From NCBI GenBank assembly GCA_013375355.1, contig JABXJV010000274.1, forward strand, positions 1-15,965: 15,965 bases of DNA, written 5' to 3'. This DNA comes from Candidatus Helarchaeota archaeon (GTDB lineage: Archaea > Asgardarchaeota > Lokiarchaeia > Helarchaeales > JABXJV01). The translations under genes were made by a program, and so were the position numbers. The notes beneath the pieces are model-generated. The model had not been told where the DNA came from, searched no databases, and worked only from the letters and a program-made list of their open reading frames with translations. Below are positions 1-8,300 of the stretch, piece by piece. How positions within the stretch are numbered: the stretch's first letter is position 1; the number at the start of each line of letters is the position of its first letter.

Positions 1-1709
1 ACTTGAATACCATACATTATTACAGCCGTACCCACCGAAACAATAATGCCTCCTAATAATATACCAAATGTAAAGTCACAATTAGTAAAATTAACTACTG
101 CGGTACCTTGAACGCTCGCTTGCATTATTCTTGCACCTTGAATTAAGACGTCACCAACGGGCTCACCCTGACTACCCATACCTACTTCTAATGATAGAAT
201 CCAATTATTCCCAATTGTATCTGTTAAGCGGACTATACCCTTTGTCTCAATGTCCATTTGTAATGTAATTGTAATATTGTCCATGTATAATTGAGAAGAA
301 TCTCCTGCTGTTATAGCAAAGGCAGTTGAATTCGACAAGTATAGGATGGAATTATCAGACATTCGTATTCCTACTGGAAACATTAGGGCTACACCCCCTG
401 CGCTAACACCTACCATTGTCCCTGGAACAGTTGATGTATTAATCTGGGCTTGGGAATTGTCTTCTAATATTACAGCCGTTAAGTTCGAATTCGAAATATT
501 AAGGCTAGAAGAATCCCTGCCAATAGTGTAATTTGAAGCGCTATTATCCATTGTCACTATACCAGTACCAACAGCCATTACACTATCTAGGTATATTGGT
601 CCTCCACAATTCTGTATAATCGCCGTTGCACTAACCGCTAATACGGATACGCATATCTTCATTGCCTCTGAGATTACAGTACCAGTAAGTACTGTGTTAT
701 TTTGATAAAATGCACCTGATGGAGCGAAATTATTAATAGTAGTTGTTCCAAAACCGCATATTACACCATAGGCTAAACCTGTAACGGCAGAATTAGTTAA
801 ATTGCACCATGCTCCTTGAACTACCATAACAGCGTAAACAGTTAGACTCGTTGCTAATGCCCTTGCGTCACCTTCTAATCTAAGAACTCCAGGAGGGACT
901 CCACCTGCAATATTCAGTGTATTAATTGTTGTGTCTGTAGAGGCTCCTAAGGTAATATTAAATCCGAATATTGAATTAGTTATATTTATAACAGATGGTT
1001 TTGCTGAATCCGAACTTGCAGCTTGCATAAAACCTACAGTACTGCTATCAATTTCAGCATCTGCTCCCGCTGTTATTATAACTGCCCCTACATTTGAACC
1101 CTGTAAAATTTTTATTTTACTATCTATTGCATCTGCATCGACATCTAATACCTCATATAGTGCCGAAAAGATTGGATCCATATCGAAGATAGTGGTCACG
1201 GATGAATTCTTTACTGTAACTGTGGAATAATCACGAGCATATATGGAACCAATAGTACAATTGTCAATTGTAAGTTTAGATTTGCCGAAACAATTAATTT
1301 CTAAGTTTGGATAACTCACGTTTGTCATTTTGAGCTTTGCGTCTTCAAATAAATTGATATAGCGGAATTGACTAGTTCCAATATAAGTTGTACCGTTATC
1401 GTCTGTTGTATTCTTTACTTCAATTTTTCCTATAAGAGGAATTTCAAGATCTGGAAAAGTAGGAACCGTAGGTGCAAATATGTTTTTCATACTATAAGAT
1501 CCAGCAAATATACCAACGCCATGGTTAGTGTTATTAACTACTGACGATTCAATATTAACTGGAGGTGTTGGAATTTCTGGAAGTAGAAGGGGCAGAAGTA
1601 GAAGTCCTGAATAATCGGCTTCTTTCGGTCGTAAAAAGAAATACCAGCCAGCTACGCCACCAGCGAAACCTATTATTAAAATAAGGCCAATGGCCGCCTT
1701 TTTGCCCAT
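1..1709 (-). CDS. Membrane-anchored beta-helix-like surface protein (partial, 3' end beyond window)
   Basis: The reading frame stays open from the ATG at 1709 to the window edge, about 569 codons, with no stop. A GGTGA Shine-Dalgarno lies 7 nt before the ATG and fixes the start; another ATG at 1722 is out of frame. Residues 5-26 form a hydrophobic helix after KK, probably a signal anchor, followed by a hydrophobic, Pro-rich stretch (36-51). From about residue 95 the chain is made of short repeating strands with a rung-like pattern, such as LTIDNCTIGSI, INITNSIFGFNI, LNISNSNLTAVI and LYLSNSTAFAI. This is typical of a right-handed parallel beta-helix. N-x-S/T sequons are frequent, suggesting an N-glycosylated exterior. 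Residues 548-568 are strongly hydrophobic and could be a C-terminal membrane helix, but they also align with the earlier rung around 299-327, so they may just be another rung. No catalytic motif was seen. A structural or adhesive surface role is inferred, and the exact family is not recognised. Confidence 0.85.
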   Translation of the reverse strand, partial: MGKKAAIGLILIIGFAGGVAGWYFFLRPKEADYSGLLLLPLLLPEIPTPPVNIESSVVNNTNHGVGIFAGSYSMKNIFAPTVPTFPDLEIPLIGKIEVKNTTDDNGTTYIGTSQFRYINLFEDAKLKMTNVSYPNLEINCFGKSKLTIDNCTIGSIYARDYSTVTVKNSSVTTIFDMDPIFSALYEVLDVDADAIDSKIKILQGSNVGAVIITAGADAEIDSSTVGFMQAASSDSAKPSVINITNSIFGFNITLGASTDTTINTLNIAGGVPPGVLRLEGDARALATSLTVYAVMVVQGAWCNLTNSAVTGLAYGVICGFGTTTINNFAPSGAFYQNNTVLTGTVISEAMKICVSVLAVSATAIIQNCGGPIYLDSVMAVGTGIVTMDNSASNYTIGRDSSSLNISNSNLTAVILEDNSQAQINTSTVPGTMVGVSAGGVALMFPVGIRMSDNSILYLSNSTAFAITAGDSSQLYMDNITITLQMDIETKGIVRLTDTIGNNWILSLEVGMGSQGEPVGDVLIQGARIMQASVQGTAVVNFTNCDFTFGILLGGIIVSVGTAVIMYGIQ

Positions 1710-1770
1710 AGAATTTCACCATTTTTTTAAATTAGTTTTTGTTATATATCATAAATATAACATTTATCTA

Positions 1771-1950
1771 ATAGAAAAGTTATTTATAAGGCTGTGTAAA
1801 TTTAATAAGTTAATTCAATTTTACCATAAACCTTTTAAGTTAACTTTAGTTTATAATAAACCTATTAAGTCGATTCAATTTTAACATAAATCTTTTAAGT
1901 AAACTTGACTTTGTGTTATACTTATAAAGCCAATTCAATTCGATCTTAAA
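1771..1950. repeat. Degenerate 30-bp tandem repeat, six units, with 60-bp higher-order period
   Basis: Six consecutive 30-bp units start at 1771, 1801, 1831, 1861, 1891 and 1921. All six have AAG at unit positions 7-9, and five have T at position 10. Five end in TAAA, while the unit at 1891 ends in TATA. Units at 1801, 1861 and 1921 share ATTCAATT at positions 13-20, whereas units at 1831 and 1891 carry AACTT at positions 13-17 instead, so the real period is probably 60 bp (two related half-units). The array lies between the divergent beta-helix gene and the ceramidase operon. It has no spacers, so it is not a CRISPR. It could be a phased array of protein-binding sites, because 30 bp is close to three helical turns. 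Confidence 0.7.
1781..1789 (-). promoter_or_regulatory. Candidate TATA box of the beta-helix gene
   Basis: On the minus strand this reads TTATAAATA, close to the archaeal TATA consensus. It lies about 75 nt before the ATG at 1709, which would place transcription start near 1757 and leave a leader of roughly 45-50 nt that includes the GGTGA ribosome site. It falls inside the first, weakest unit of the 30-bp repeat array, so repeat-binding factors could affect it. The call rests on sequence resemblance only. Confidence 0.4.
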
Positions 1951-2067
1951 CATCATCCCTAAAAGGTTTTAAACATAATTTAGAAAAAGATATTTCATAT
2001 TATGACTTAAGAAAAAGTCTAAAATTCAAAATTTACAAAAAAACGAAGTTGAAAAATAAATTATTTC

Positions 2068-2150
2068 AAATAATTGATTAAAATATGTATCCTTATTACT
2101 ATTTTTTGATATATGAGTTCAAAAAGGTTCTCGAAATAATTGATCAAAAT
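2068..2150. repeat. Direct repeat, AAATAATTGATYAAAAT, two copies 66 bp apart
   Basis: The 17-bp motif occurs at 2068-2084 and again at 2134-2150 with a single mismatch (T or C at the Y). The second copy contains the palindrome TTGATCAA and sits directly before the TATA-like stretch at 2152-2165. The spacing to the operon start and the partial dyad symmetry fit a regulator-binding site, but AT-rich DNA yields such matches by chance more often than average. Confidence 0.4.
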
Positions 2151-2151
2151 T

Positions 2152-2165
2152 AATTATAATATATT
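2152..2165 (+). promoter_or_regulatory. Candidate TATA box of the ceramidase-like operon
   Basis: The stretch AATTATAATATATT resembles an archaeal TATA element and lies about 70-80 nt before the ATG at 2233. Initiation would then fall near 2185. The region is so AT-rich that other placements are possible. Confidence 0.3.
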
Positions 2166-2232
2166 TTTAATGATAAAATTATGATTTTACATATTAAGTT
2201 CTAAATGTTTAAGATTGTGGGAAATTCAAAAA

Positions 2233-3558
2233 ATGTCTAATATTGGCTTCTCTGAGGTAAAAATTACTCCAAAAGCAAAAAGTGTCCCAATGGGAGGATA
2301 TGCACCCACAAGATACTCTACAGGAGTCCATGACGAGTTATTTGCAAGAGCAATGTATTTTTCAGATGGAAAAGAAGAAACCATAATAATTTCTGTTGAA
2401 GTTGTTTGTATTTACTATAGGTTCATTCAAAGGATGAGGAAAAAAATCTCTGAAAAAACTGGTGTTAGGCCTGAAAATATTTTAATTTCCTCTCATCATA
2501 ACCATAGTGGTCCAGACACTTTAGGACTTTTTGACATTAAAGGTTTTTTCACTCCCACATTTAACTTAAAAATGATGACTCAAATTGAATTAAAAATTGT
2601 AAAATCGGCAGTTTTGGCCAAAAAGAATGCAAAACCCGGTAAAATTGGTCTAGAAAAAAGGATTTTTGAAAAAAGAGTTATGTTAAACAGAAGGGATCCA
2701 CAGAAAGATACGAAATATGATTTAAGCGTTTTAAGAGTCAACTCTGATGATGGGGAAATGCGAGGATTACTAACTAATTACGCTTGTCACGTAACTACTC
2801 TACCAAGGGATAATACACTACTAACAGGTGAATTTCCAGGATATTTAGTTCGCAGAATAAAGGACTTAACAAAGAATAAAGTCTTTTCAATGTATACTAA
2901 CGGTCCTTGTGGTGATCTTAATCCAAATTTGTATCCTGAAAATGAACCTTTTCATTTGATAACAAAAGAAAGACTTAGCAAGTCAAGCTATGGTGAGTTT
3001 AATCGATTAGGGAATTATAAAACTACTATTAGGATTGGTTACTCATTGGGAGAAAGTGCTTTAGAAATCGCAAAAACTATAAACTGTTCCGAAATAAAAG
3101 ATATTAAGGTTGTCTCAAAAATTATTAATATCCCACTTAAAGATATGATGGAGGATAATTCAAGGAAATCTATAATGAGACACATCTCTTTCATATTTAA
3201 AAAACTATTAATTACAACCCTTCTGAATTACAATCGTTCAAATATGTCATATGTCAGTTTCGTTAAGAAAAGGGGGAATTGGTATTTTCAAACTGAATTA
3301 CAAGCCATTAAGATAAATGATATTTTAATTTTAAGTGTTCCTGGAGAATTATTTGTCGATTTAGGTAAAAAAGTAATATCCAAATCACCGATTAAAAAGA
3401 CCTTTATTATTGAACTAGGTAATGATTGGATTGGATATCTATATCCACCAGAAGAATATTTTAGAGGAGGTTATGAGACTGGAATCGTATCATTTTCTCC
3501 CGTTGCAGGAATTTATGTTTATAATAAAATGCTAAATCTTTTAAACAACTTTAAGTAA
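2233..3558 (+). CDS. Neutral/alkaline ceramidase-like hydrolase
   Basis: The protein has 441 residues from the ATG at 2233. An in-frame TTG at 2215 would add six residues, but the family's typical opening (SNIGFSEVKITP) begins right after the ATG. It matches the catalytic domain of neutral/alkaline non-lysosomal ceramidases, zinc amidases that release a fatty acid from sphingoid N-acyl amides. Counting from the ATG, SSHHNHSGPD (86-95) is the zinc-binding His motif. ACHVTT (184-189) supplies a second candidate zinc His. TNGPCGDLNP (222-231) occupies the place of the family's catalytic-Ser segment. PGE (370-372) and NDWIGYLYPPEEY (397-409) match the conserved Glu and Tyr region. It is shorter than typical ~650-700-residue ceramidases and lacks the C-terminal Ig-like domain and a signal peptide, so it is likely cytoplasmic. 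The catalytic Ser is not obvious: the segment reads NGPCGD where family members have Ser, so the nucleophile and substrate are uncertain. It heads a three-gene operon. Confidence 0.85.
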   Translation: MSNIGFSEVKITPKAKSVPMGGYAPTRYSTGVHDELFARAMYFSDGKEETIIISVEVVCIYYRFIQRMRKKISEKTGVRPENILISSHHNHSGPDTLGLFDIKGFFTPTFNLKMMTQIELKIVKSAVLAKKNAKPGKIGLEKRIFEKRVMLNRRDPQKDTKYDLSVLRVNSDDGEMRGLLTNYACHVTTLPRDNTLLTGEFPGYLVRRIKDLTKNKVFSMYTNGPCGDLNPNLYPENEPFHLITKERLSKSSYGEFNRLGNYKTTIRIGYSLGESALEIAKTINCSEIKDIKVVSKIINIPLKDMMEDNSRKSIMRHISFIFKKLLITTLLNYNRSNMSYVSFVKKRGNWYFQTELQAIKINDILILSVPGELFVDLGKKVISKSPIKKTFIIELGNDWIGYLYPPEEYFRGGYETGIVSFSPVAGIYVYNKMLNLLNNFK

Positions 3559-3577
3559 ATAGCGGAAGGATGTAGAT

Positions 3578-4372
3578 ATGCCAAAAATTTTGAATGAACT
3601 TCTAAAATTGATTAGAGATAATTACGATAGGAGTCCCCCACCTAAAGTTAAACAGGTAATTTTAGGTTTAATCTACTCATGTGTTAGATTAATTAATGAT
3701 CAAATAGGTCTTAGCCATTCTTTGGTTAATTTCTACTCAAAAGATTGTTTTTTAACTAATAAATGGGGTGATTTATCATCTTATACTTTACCAAAATTAG
3801 TAGATTTTTCCGAATCAGATATAATAATAGATAGAGTATTAGGAATTTCTGCCATTAATGCCTATTCACAACATATTTTTGAAGAAAATTCTTTTGGATT
3901 TAACTTTGAAAATGATGTCCTTGATAAATTACAAATAAAAAAATCCGATAAAGTGGGAATGGTAGGACTATTTAGACCTATGGTCCCAAAAATTGTTACT
4001 AAAGTGAAAAGCTTAATAATTGTTGAAAAAGATCCAGAAAAATTGGGAAAATTTCAAGGTGTAGATATAACTAGTGATTCCTCTGTATTGGAGAATGTGG
4101 ATGTTGCGATCATAACTGGTACTACCCTTATTAATAATACAATTGACGGTATACTCAAGTTGGTTGATGAGGCAAGAACAGCAATGATTGGACCTACAAT
4201 GGGAATGCTTCCAGACCCTCTATTTAAAGCTGGAGTTGATATTGTTGGTGGGATGAAATTTTTTGATGTAGACAAGGTAATAAAGACAATAACTGAAGGA
4301 CAAGGGACCAAACGATTTAAAAAATTTGCTAAGAAATACATAATAGAAGAAAAAAACTATACAGGATTTTAA
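3578..4372 (+). CDS. DUF4213/DUF364 protein, putative heavy-metal chelation
   Basis: This 264-residue protein fits the two-part family of DUF4213 (enolase-N-terminal-like) followed by DUF364 (Rossmann-like). The N-terminal part contains VILGLIYSCVRL (27-38) and GLSHS (44-48). The C-terminal part has the family hallmarks VGLFRPMVPKI (129-139), ITGTTLINNT (179-188) and GPTMGMLPDPLF (205-216), then a GGMKFFD segment and a basic tail. The length is normal for the family. Members are often annotated as heavy-metal chelation proteins from structural resemblance, and their reaction is not established. The ATG at 3578 follows the upstream stop by 19 nt, with GGAAGGA as a plausible ribosome site. The next gene starts 3 nt after its stop, so co-translation is likely. 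No signal peptide is present. Confidence 0.85.
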   Translation: MPKILNELLKLIRDNYDRSPPPKVKQVILGLIYSCVRLINDQIGLSHSLVNFYSKDCFLTNKWGDLSSYTLPKLVDFSESDIIIDRVLGISAINAYSQHIFEENSFGFNFENDVLDKLQIKKSDKVGMVGLFRPMVPKIVTKVKSLIIVEKDPEKLGKFQGVDITSDSSVLENVDVAIITGTTLINNTIDGILKLVDEARTAMIGPTMGMLPDPLFKAGVDIVGGMKFFDVDKVIKTITEGQGTKRFKKFAKKYIIEEKNYTGF

Positions 4373-4375
4373 AAT

Positions 4376-5296
4376 ATGAACAATCCAAGAAAACATCTAA
4401 TTAGTTTAACGCATATAGAAGATGTTGATGGAATTGGCGCACAGGCAATATTATTAAGAAAATTCCCTAATATTATCTGTTTCCAAACATTTTATAGTGA
4501 ATTTAATGAATTTATTAAAAAGATCTTTGATTTAAATCCAGATATTTTATATATAACAGACATTGGATTTAATGAATCATATAGAGAAGTTTATGAAATC
4601 TTGGGAAAAATGAAAAACGTATGTTGGATTGACCATCACTTAATATCGGAACCTGATAAAGCAGAACTAAAGAAATATATTAAAAATTTTATTCATGCAA
4701 CTGATAAAACTGTTGCTGCCGAATTGACACAACAAATCTTTCTTCCTGATGATGAAATTTCCAAGAAAATTGCAAAACTTGGATATTTTAGGGACAACAC
4801 AATTGAGAATTTTGAATCTGATCGTTTGCAGGCAATAATAGAAATAAATCAAAATAATCGGAAAAATATTCAGAAAATTGTAGAATTGCTTTCTAAGGGG
4901 GAGTTTAAGAATAAGTGGATTCAAGAACAATATAATATTTACTTAAAAGAAGAAAAAATTGAATATAAAAAGCTCGAAGATAGAGCAAGAGAATTTCAAA
5001 TAAAAAGAGTTAAAGTTGTAATTTCTTTTTCACCATTTTTTGCTACAGGCAAGCAGACTCGTTATTTGCTAAAAAATTTCAACGCGGATATTGTATTTGG
5101 TGTCAACCCTCGTTTTCAGTTAGTAAGTATAAAAAGCCACGATATAAATGTTAAAAAAATAGCAGAGGAATTTGGTGGTGGGGGCCATTTTGATAGATCG
5201 GGGTTTTCTTATGCCAATCTATTAGATGAAAATGATAAATTATCATCAGAATTCATTGAAAAGGTTCTAAAAGCAGTAAGAGAAAATTTAGATTAA
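4376..5296 (+). CDS. DHH/DHHA1-family phosphoesterase
   Basis: This 306-residue protein is of the NrnA/RecJ-like DHH superfamily, manganese-dependent phosphoesterases that cleave short oligonucleotides, cyclic dinucleotides or related phosphodiesters. Motif I is H-I-E-D-V-D-G (13-19). Motif II is the Asp of TDIGF (61-65), motif III is DHH (86-88), and RDNT (139-142) is a candidate for motif IV. The C-terminal DHHA1 domain carries GGGGHFDRSG (267-276), the glycine-rich substrate-binding loop. All the metal-binding positions expected for activity appear intact. There is no membrane segment, CBS, PAS or S1 domain, so it is a stand-alone cytoplasmic enzyme of typical NrnA length. The ATG lies 3 nt after the previous stop, with AGGAT about 9 nt before it. 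The substrate cannot be assigned from sequence; nanoRNase and pAp phosphatase-like activities are both possible. Confidence 0.87.
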   Translation: MNNPRKHLISLTHIEDVDGIGAQAILLRKFPNIICFQTFYSEFNEFIKKIFDLNPDILYITDIGFNESYREVYEILGKMKNVCWIDHHLISEPDKAELKKYIKNFIHATDKTVAAELTQQIFLPDDEISKKIAKLGYFRDNTIENFESDRLQAIIEINQNNRKNIQKIVELLSKGEFKNKWIQEQYNIYLKEEKIEYKKLEDRAREFQIKRVKVVISFSPFFATGKQTRYLLKNFNADIVFGVNPRFQLVSIKSHDINVKKIAEEFGGGGHFDRSGFSYANLLDENDKLSSEFIEKVLKAVRENLD

Positions 5297-5345
5297 ATTT
5301 AATACTTATCGATTGTTCGAAAGGTTGATATTTTTTGCTTTTTTA
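5297..5345 (+). terminator. Candidate T-tract terminator of the operon, inside the convergent gene
   Basis: Two T6 runs (5331-5336 and 5339-5344) lie 35-50 nt downstream of the DHH stop. Archaeal transcription commonly ends at such T-tracts without a strong hairpin. They fall within the 3' end of the convergent giant gene, because only 9 nt separate the two stop codons. The placement is inferred. Confidence 0.35.
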
Positions 5346-8300
5346 CCATATTCAATCATTTTTGGTAAGTTTCCTAATCGTCCATAAGAGATACTAATTC
5401 TATACACAGCATCTTTGAATTGAGGATATTTTGCAATAACTTTTTTATAAAAATCTATTGCTTTTTTGTAACTTTGTAAATGAAAGAATAAATTTCCCAT
5501 CTTATACCATTTTTTAACGTCCTCATCTAGCATTTCTTCAGTAAAAATAGGCTTCTGTTCAAATTTAAGAGTGATATTTTTCTCATTATTTGAAATTTTG
5601 TTATTTAATGAATTCAAAATTTCTATTATTTTTTCATCTTGTGGATCAATTTTATTAGCATTTGTGAAAGATTGGAAAGATTTATTATAATTTTTCAAGT
5701 TTAAATAAGCAACACCAAGGTTATACCATCCTCTTTTATCCAAGGGATCGATTTTAACAGCTTTTTTGCAACAATCAATCACTTTTTGATGATCCCCTAA
5801 TTTACCATAGCATTTAGCAATTTTACTCCATGTTTCTTTGTCATATAAGTCAATATCTAGAACTTTTTTATAAATTCCAATTGCTTTTTCGTAATCTTTA
5901 TAGTAATAAGAAAATAATCCCAAAATATTCCAGACATTTTTTAATTTGGGATCAATTTCAACTACTTTTTCATAACATTTAATTGCTCTGTGGTAATTAC
6001 CTGATGCTAAATAAGTGGCAGCCAAAAAATTCCAAGCATTTTTTAACTTAGGATCGATTACAATTGCCTTTAAATTACAATCAATTACTTTTTGAAGATT
6101 TCCTGTTTTTGAATAACATTTTCCTAATTCAAACCAAGCTTCTTTAAATTCAGGATCTATTTTAATAGCCTTTGTAAAATAATTAATGGCTTTATTATAA
6201 TTTTTCAATAATAAAAACTCAAAACCCTTGACATAACAATTTTTAGCTGTAGATTTTCTTTTTTCTGGCTCATCTAAAGTTAATAAAATAGATTTCTGTG
6301 TGATTTGCTCGCTTTTAGGAGTCAAGACTTGCTTTATTTGCGGTTTTTTACTTTTCATTAAATTCTCATTTTTTATAAGATTTATTTTTGATAAATCTGA
6401 TTTAGGATAAGATTTTTCATTTGATTGATCAATTTCAATAACTTTTTTATAGCATTCCACCATTTTTTGATAGTTTTTTAACCTTCCATAAGTTATTCCC
6501 ATTTTACTCCAAGCTTCTCTAGAGTTTGGGTTAATTTCGATTTCTTTTTTGAAATATTGCAAAGCATACTCATATTCACCTTCATCAAAGACTCTTAAAC
6601 CCATAATATACCAGTTTTCCCTTTTTTGTTCAGGAGGAGGAGTAACAAGTACTTTAGGAGGAGGAGTGATAATCACATTCCCTCCTTCTGCAGATTTTAA
6701 TGCAGTTCTTAATTGATTTAATATAAATTTGGTCTCTCTATCAAATGGATTAAGATTAGCCGCTTTCTCATAATAATCAATAGCTCTCTGATAATTTTTT
6801 GATTCCCTGAAGACTTCTGCCATTCTTTTAAAAATATTGGCCTTTTCAATATTTTTTACTTCTTTCTTTCTCTGAGCAAATGTATAAGTGGCTTTAGAAC
6901 TTTTTACCCTTCCAATAAATTTAGGATCCCAAGTTCTTTTTGATTGTCTTGAAATTGAAGGTTCTTCTGTAACATTATTCCGACTATAAATTCTACCCAA
7001 AATTATCCCTCCAATAAGAATAGAAAATACTATTATTAATAAGACCACTATTGGACCAATATTGAAATTAAAATCCGATATGAGGGATAAAGCGGCCAAT
7101 ATTTTTGGATCAAAAATGGGTTGCTCATCAGGTGGATCTTCTGGGGGAGTACCTGTTCCATATTCAAAATATATCGAGAAATCATTAGTCGAAGTAGTTA
7201 GACCAGTATAGCTATTATAATAATATGTATCATACCCGTAATTTAATCCACACGTATAACTTGATGCGTAATCTAGATAATCGTAACTAAATATTATATC
7301 TCCTGTTTCATATAAAATAATTTCAAATGATCCAACCATAGATCCCCCAAAAGAATAGATATCTTTCCATTCTATAACAAATCGATTTGGAGATGACAAA
7401 GTTCTATAATATATATTACAAGGATTAGCAGCTCTTAAATCATCCCAATATGGGGCGATCATATTATAATAAGAACTAGTAGGAAATGGAACGTTAATAA
7501 ACGAAGTATAACCCACAAAACTAGCAAAACCGTTTGTACAAACCCAAATACTATTAAATTCCCCATCATAAAAGGGAAAAGTAAAAGGCAGACTTATTAA
7601 TTGGGAAGAATCGTCCATTCCATCCAAATTACAGCGAGTGCCAACTGTAGCATCTATCCAAGTATAACTATAACCGGGAATCATTCGATAATTATTTAAT
7701 ATATCTAATTCTTCTACATTTGGTCCACTATAGGGTCCATCATTTGCTGAAAAAATGCCATCATAGCAATTAAAAGAAAATGTATGAACTCCTGGGTTTA
7801 AGTTCGTTTGATATATAAAATTACATCCATCCATATAATTGGAGTCTAGCGGATTTTGTTTGGACATCATGTATGGTATTCCATCAATTATTATATTGAT
7901 GGATGTAGGAGGATTATTATCTTGATCCGTATAAATTACATTATAAGTAAATAACGTAAATTGATTACCATTATTTGGATCAACACTTCCAGAACTTATA
8001 TTTGGTGCAAAAATATTTTGTTGAATAGTAAAGGTAAAATATGAACACCATTCTCCATTAAATAGACCATAAGTAGGACAAACTCGCCAATAATATTGAC
8101 CTGGGGAATAATTTACTAAAAGGGAAATATTTGAAATACTTGGTGTCTCTGTAATTTTTTCGATTTCATGAGTAATATTGGAAAAATCAGAAAAATTTGA
8201 AATTTGTAAAGTATAATTCACTGGACCAAAATATGGTTCTAAACTAGTCCATCGAAAATCAATTAAACCACTAAATAGGGTACTGCCATTAGAGGGACTT

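Larger units (their letters stand above)
1710..2232. other. Divergent AT-rich intergenic region
   Basis: This stretch separates the minus-strand beta-helix gene from the plus-strand operon. Besides the 30-bp repeat array (1771-1950) it holds a direct repeat (2068-2084 and 2134-2150), a weak 5-bp inverted repeat GACTT/AAGTC at 2004-2019, and long A/T runs. No RNA gene or convincing small protein was seen. Confidence 0.7.

Noticed and set aside
931..1230. Plus-strand open frame of about 100 codons (also a shorter one at 346-531)
   Set aside because: Both lie antisense to the beta-helix gene, whose frame is continuous and has clear repeat structure and a ribosome site.
1690..1884. Small plus-strand open frame with an imperfect ten-residue periodicity (FNKLIQFYHK, PFKLTLVYNK, PIKSIQF)
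   Set aside because: The periodicity follows from the 30-bp DNA repeat, whose length is a multiple of three. The frame starts antisense inside the 5' end of the minus-strand gene, covers its ribosome site and has no ribosome site of its own.
1771..1950. CRISPR-like array
   Set aside because: The 30-bp units are directly contiguous and degenerate, with no unique spacers and no cas genes nearby.
2004..2019. Inverted repeat GACTT-AAGAAA-AAGTC as a terminator or regulatory hairpin
   Set aside because: The stem is only 5 bp and no T-tract follows; this is expected by chance in AT-rich DNA.
2215..2232. TTG start for the ceramidase-like gene
   Set aside because: No ribosome site precedes it and the conserved N-terminus begins right after the in-frame ATG at 2233.
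4054..4341. Minus-strand open frame antisense to the DUF364 gene (also 4667-4930 antisense to the DHH gene)
   Set aside because: The plus-strand genes carry recognised family motifs; the antisense frames have low-complexity, unrecognisable products.
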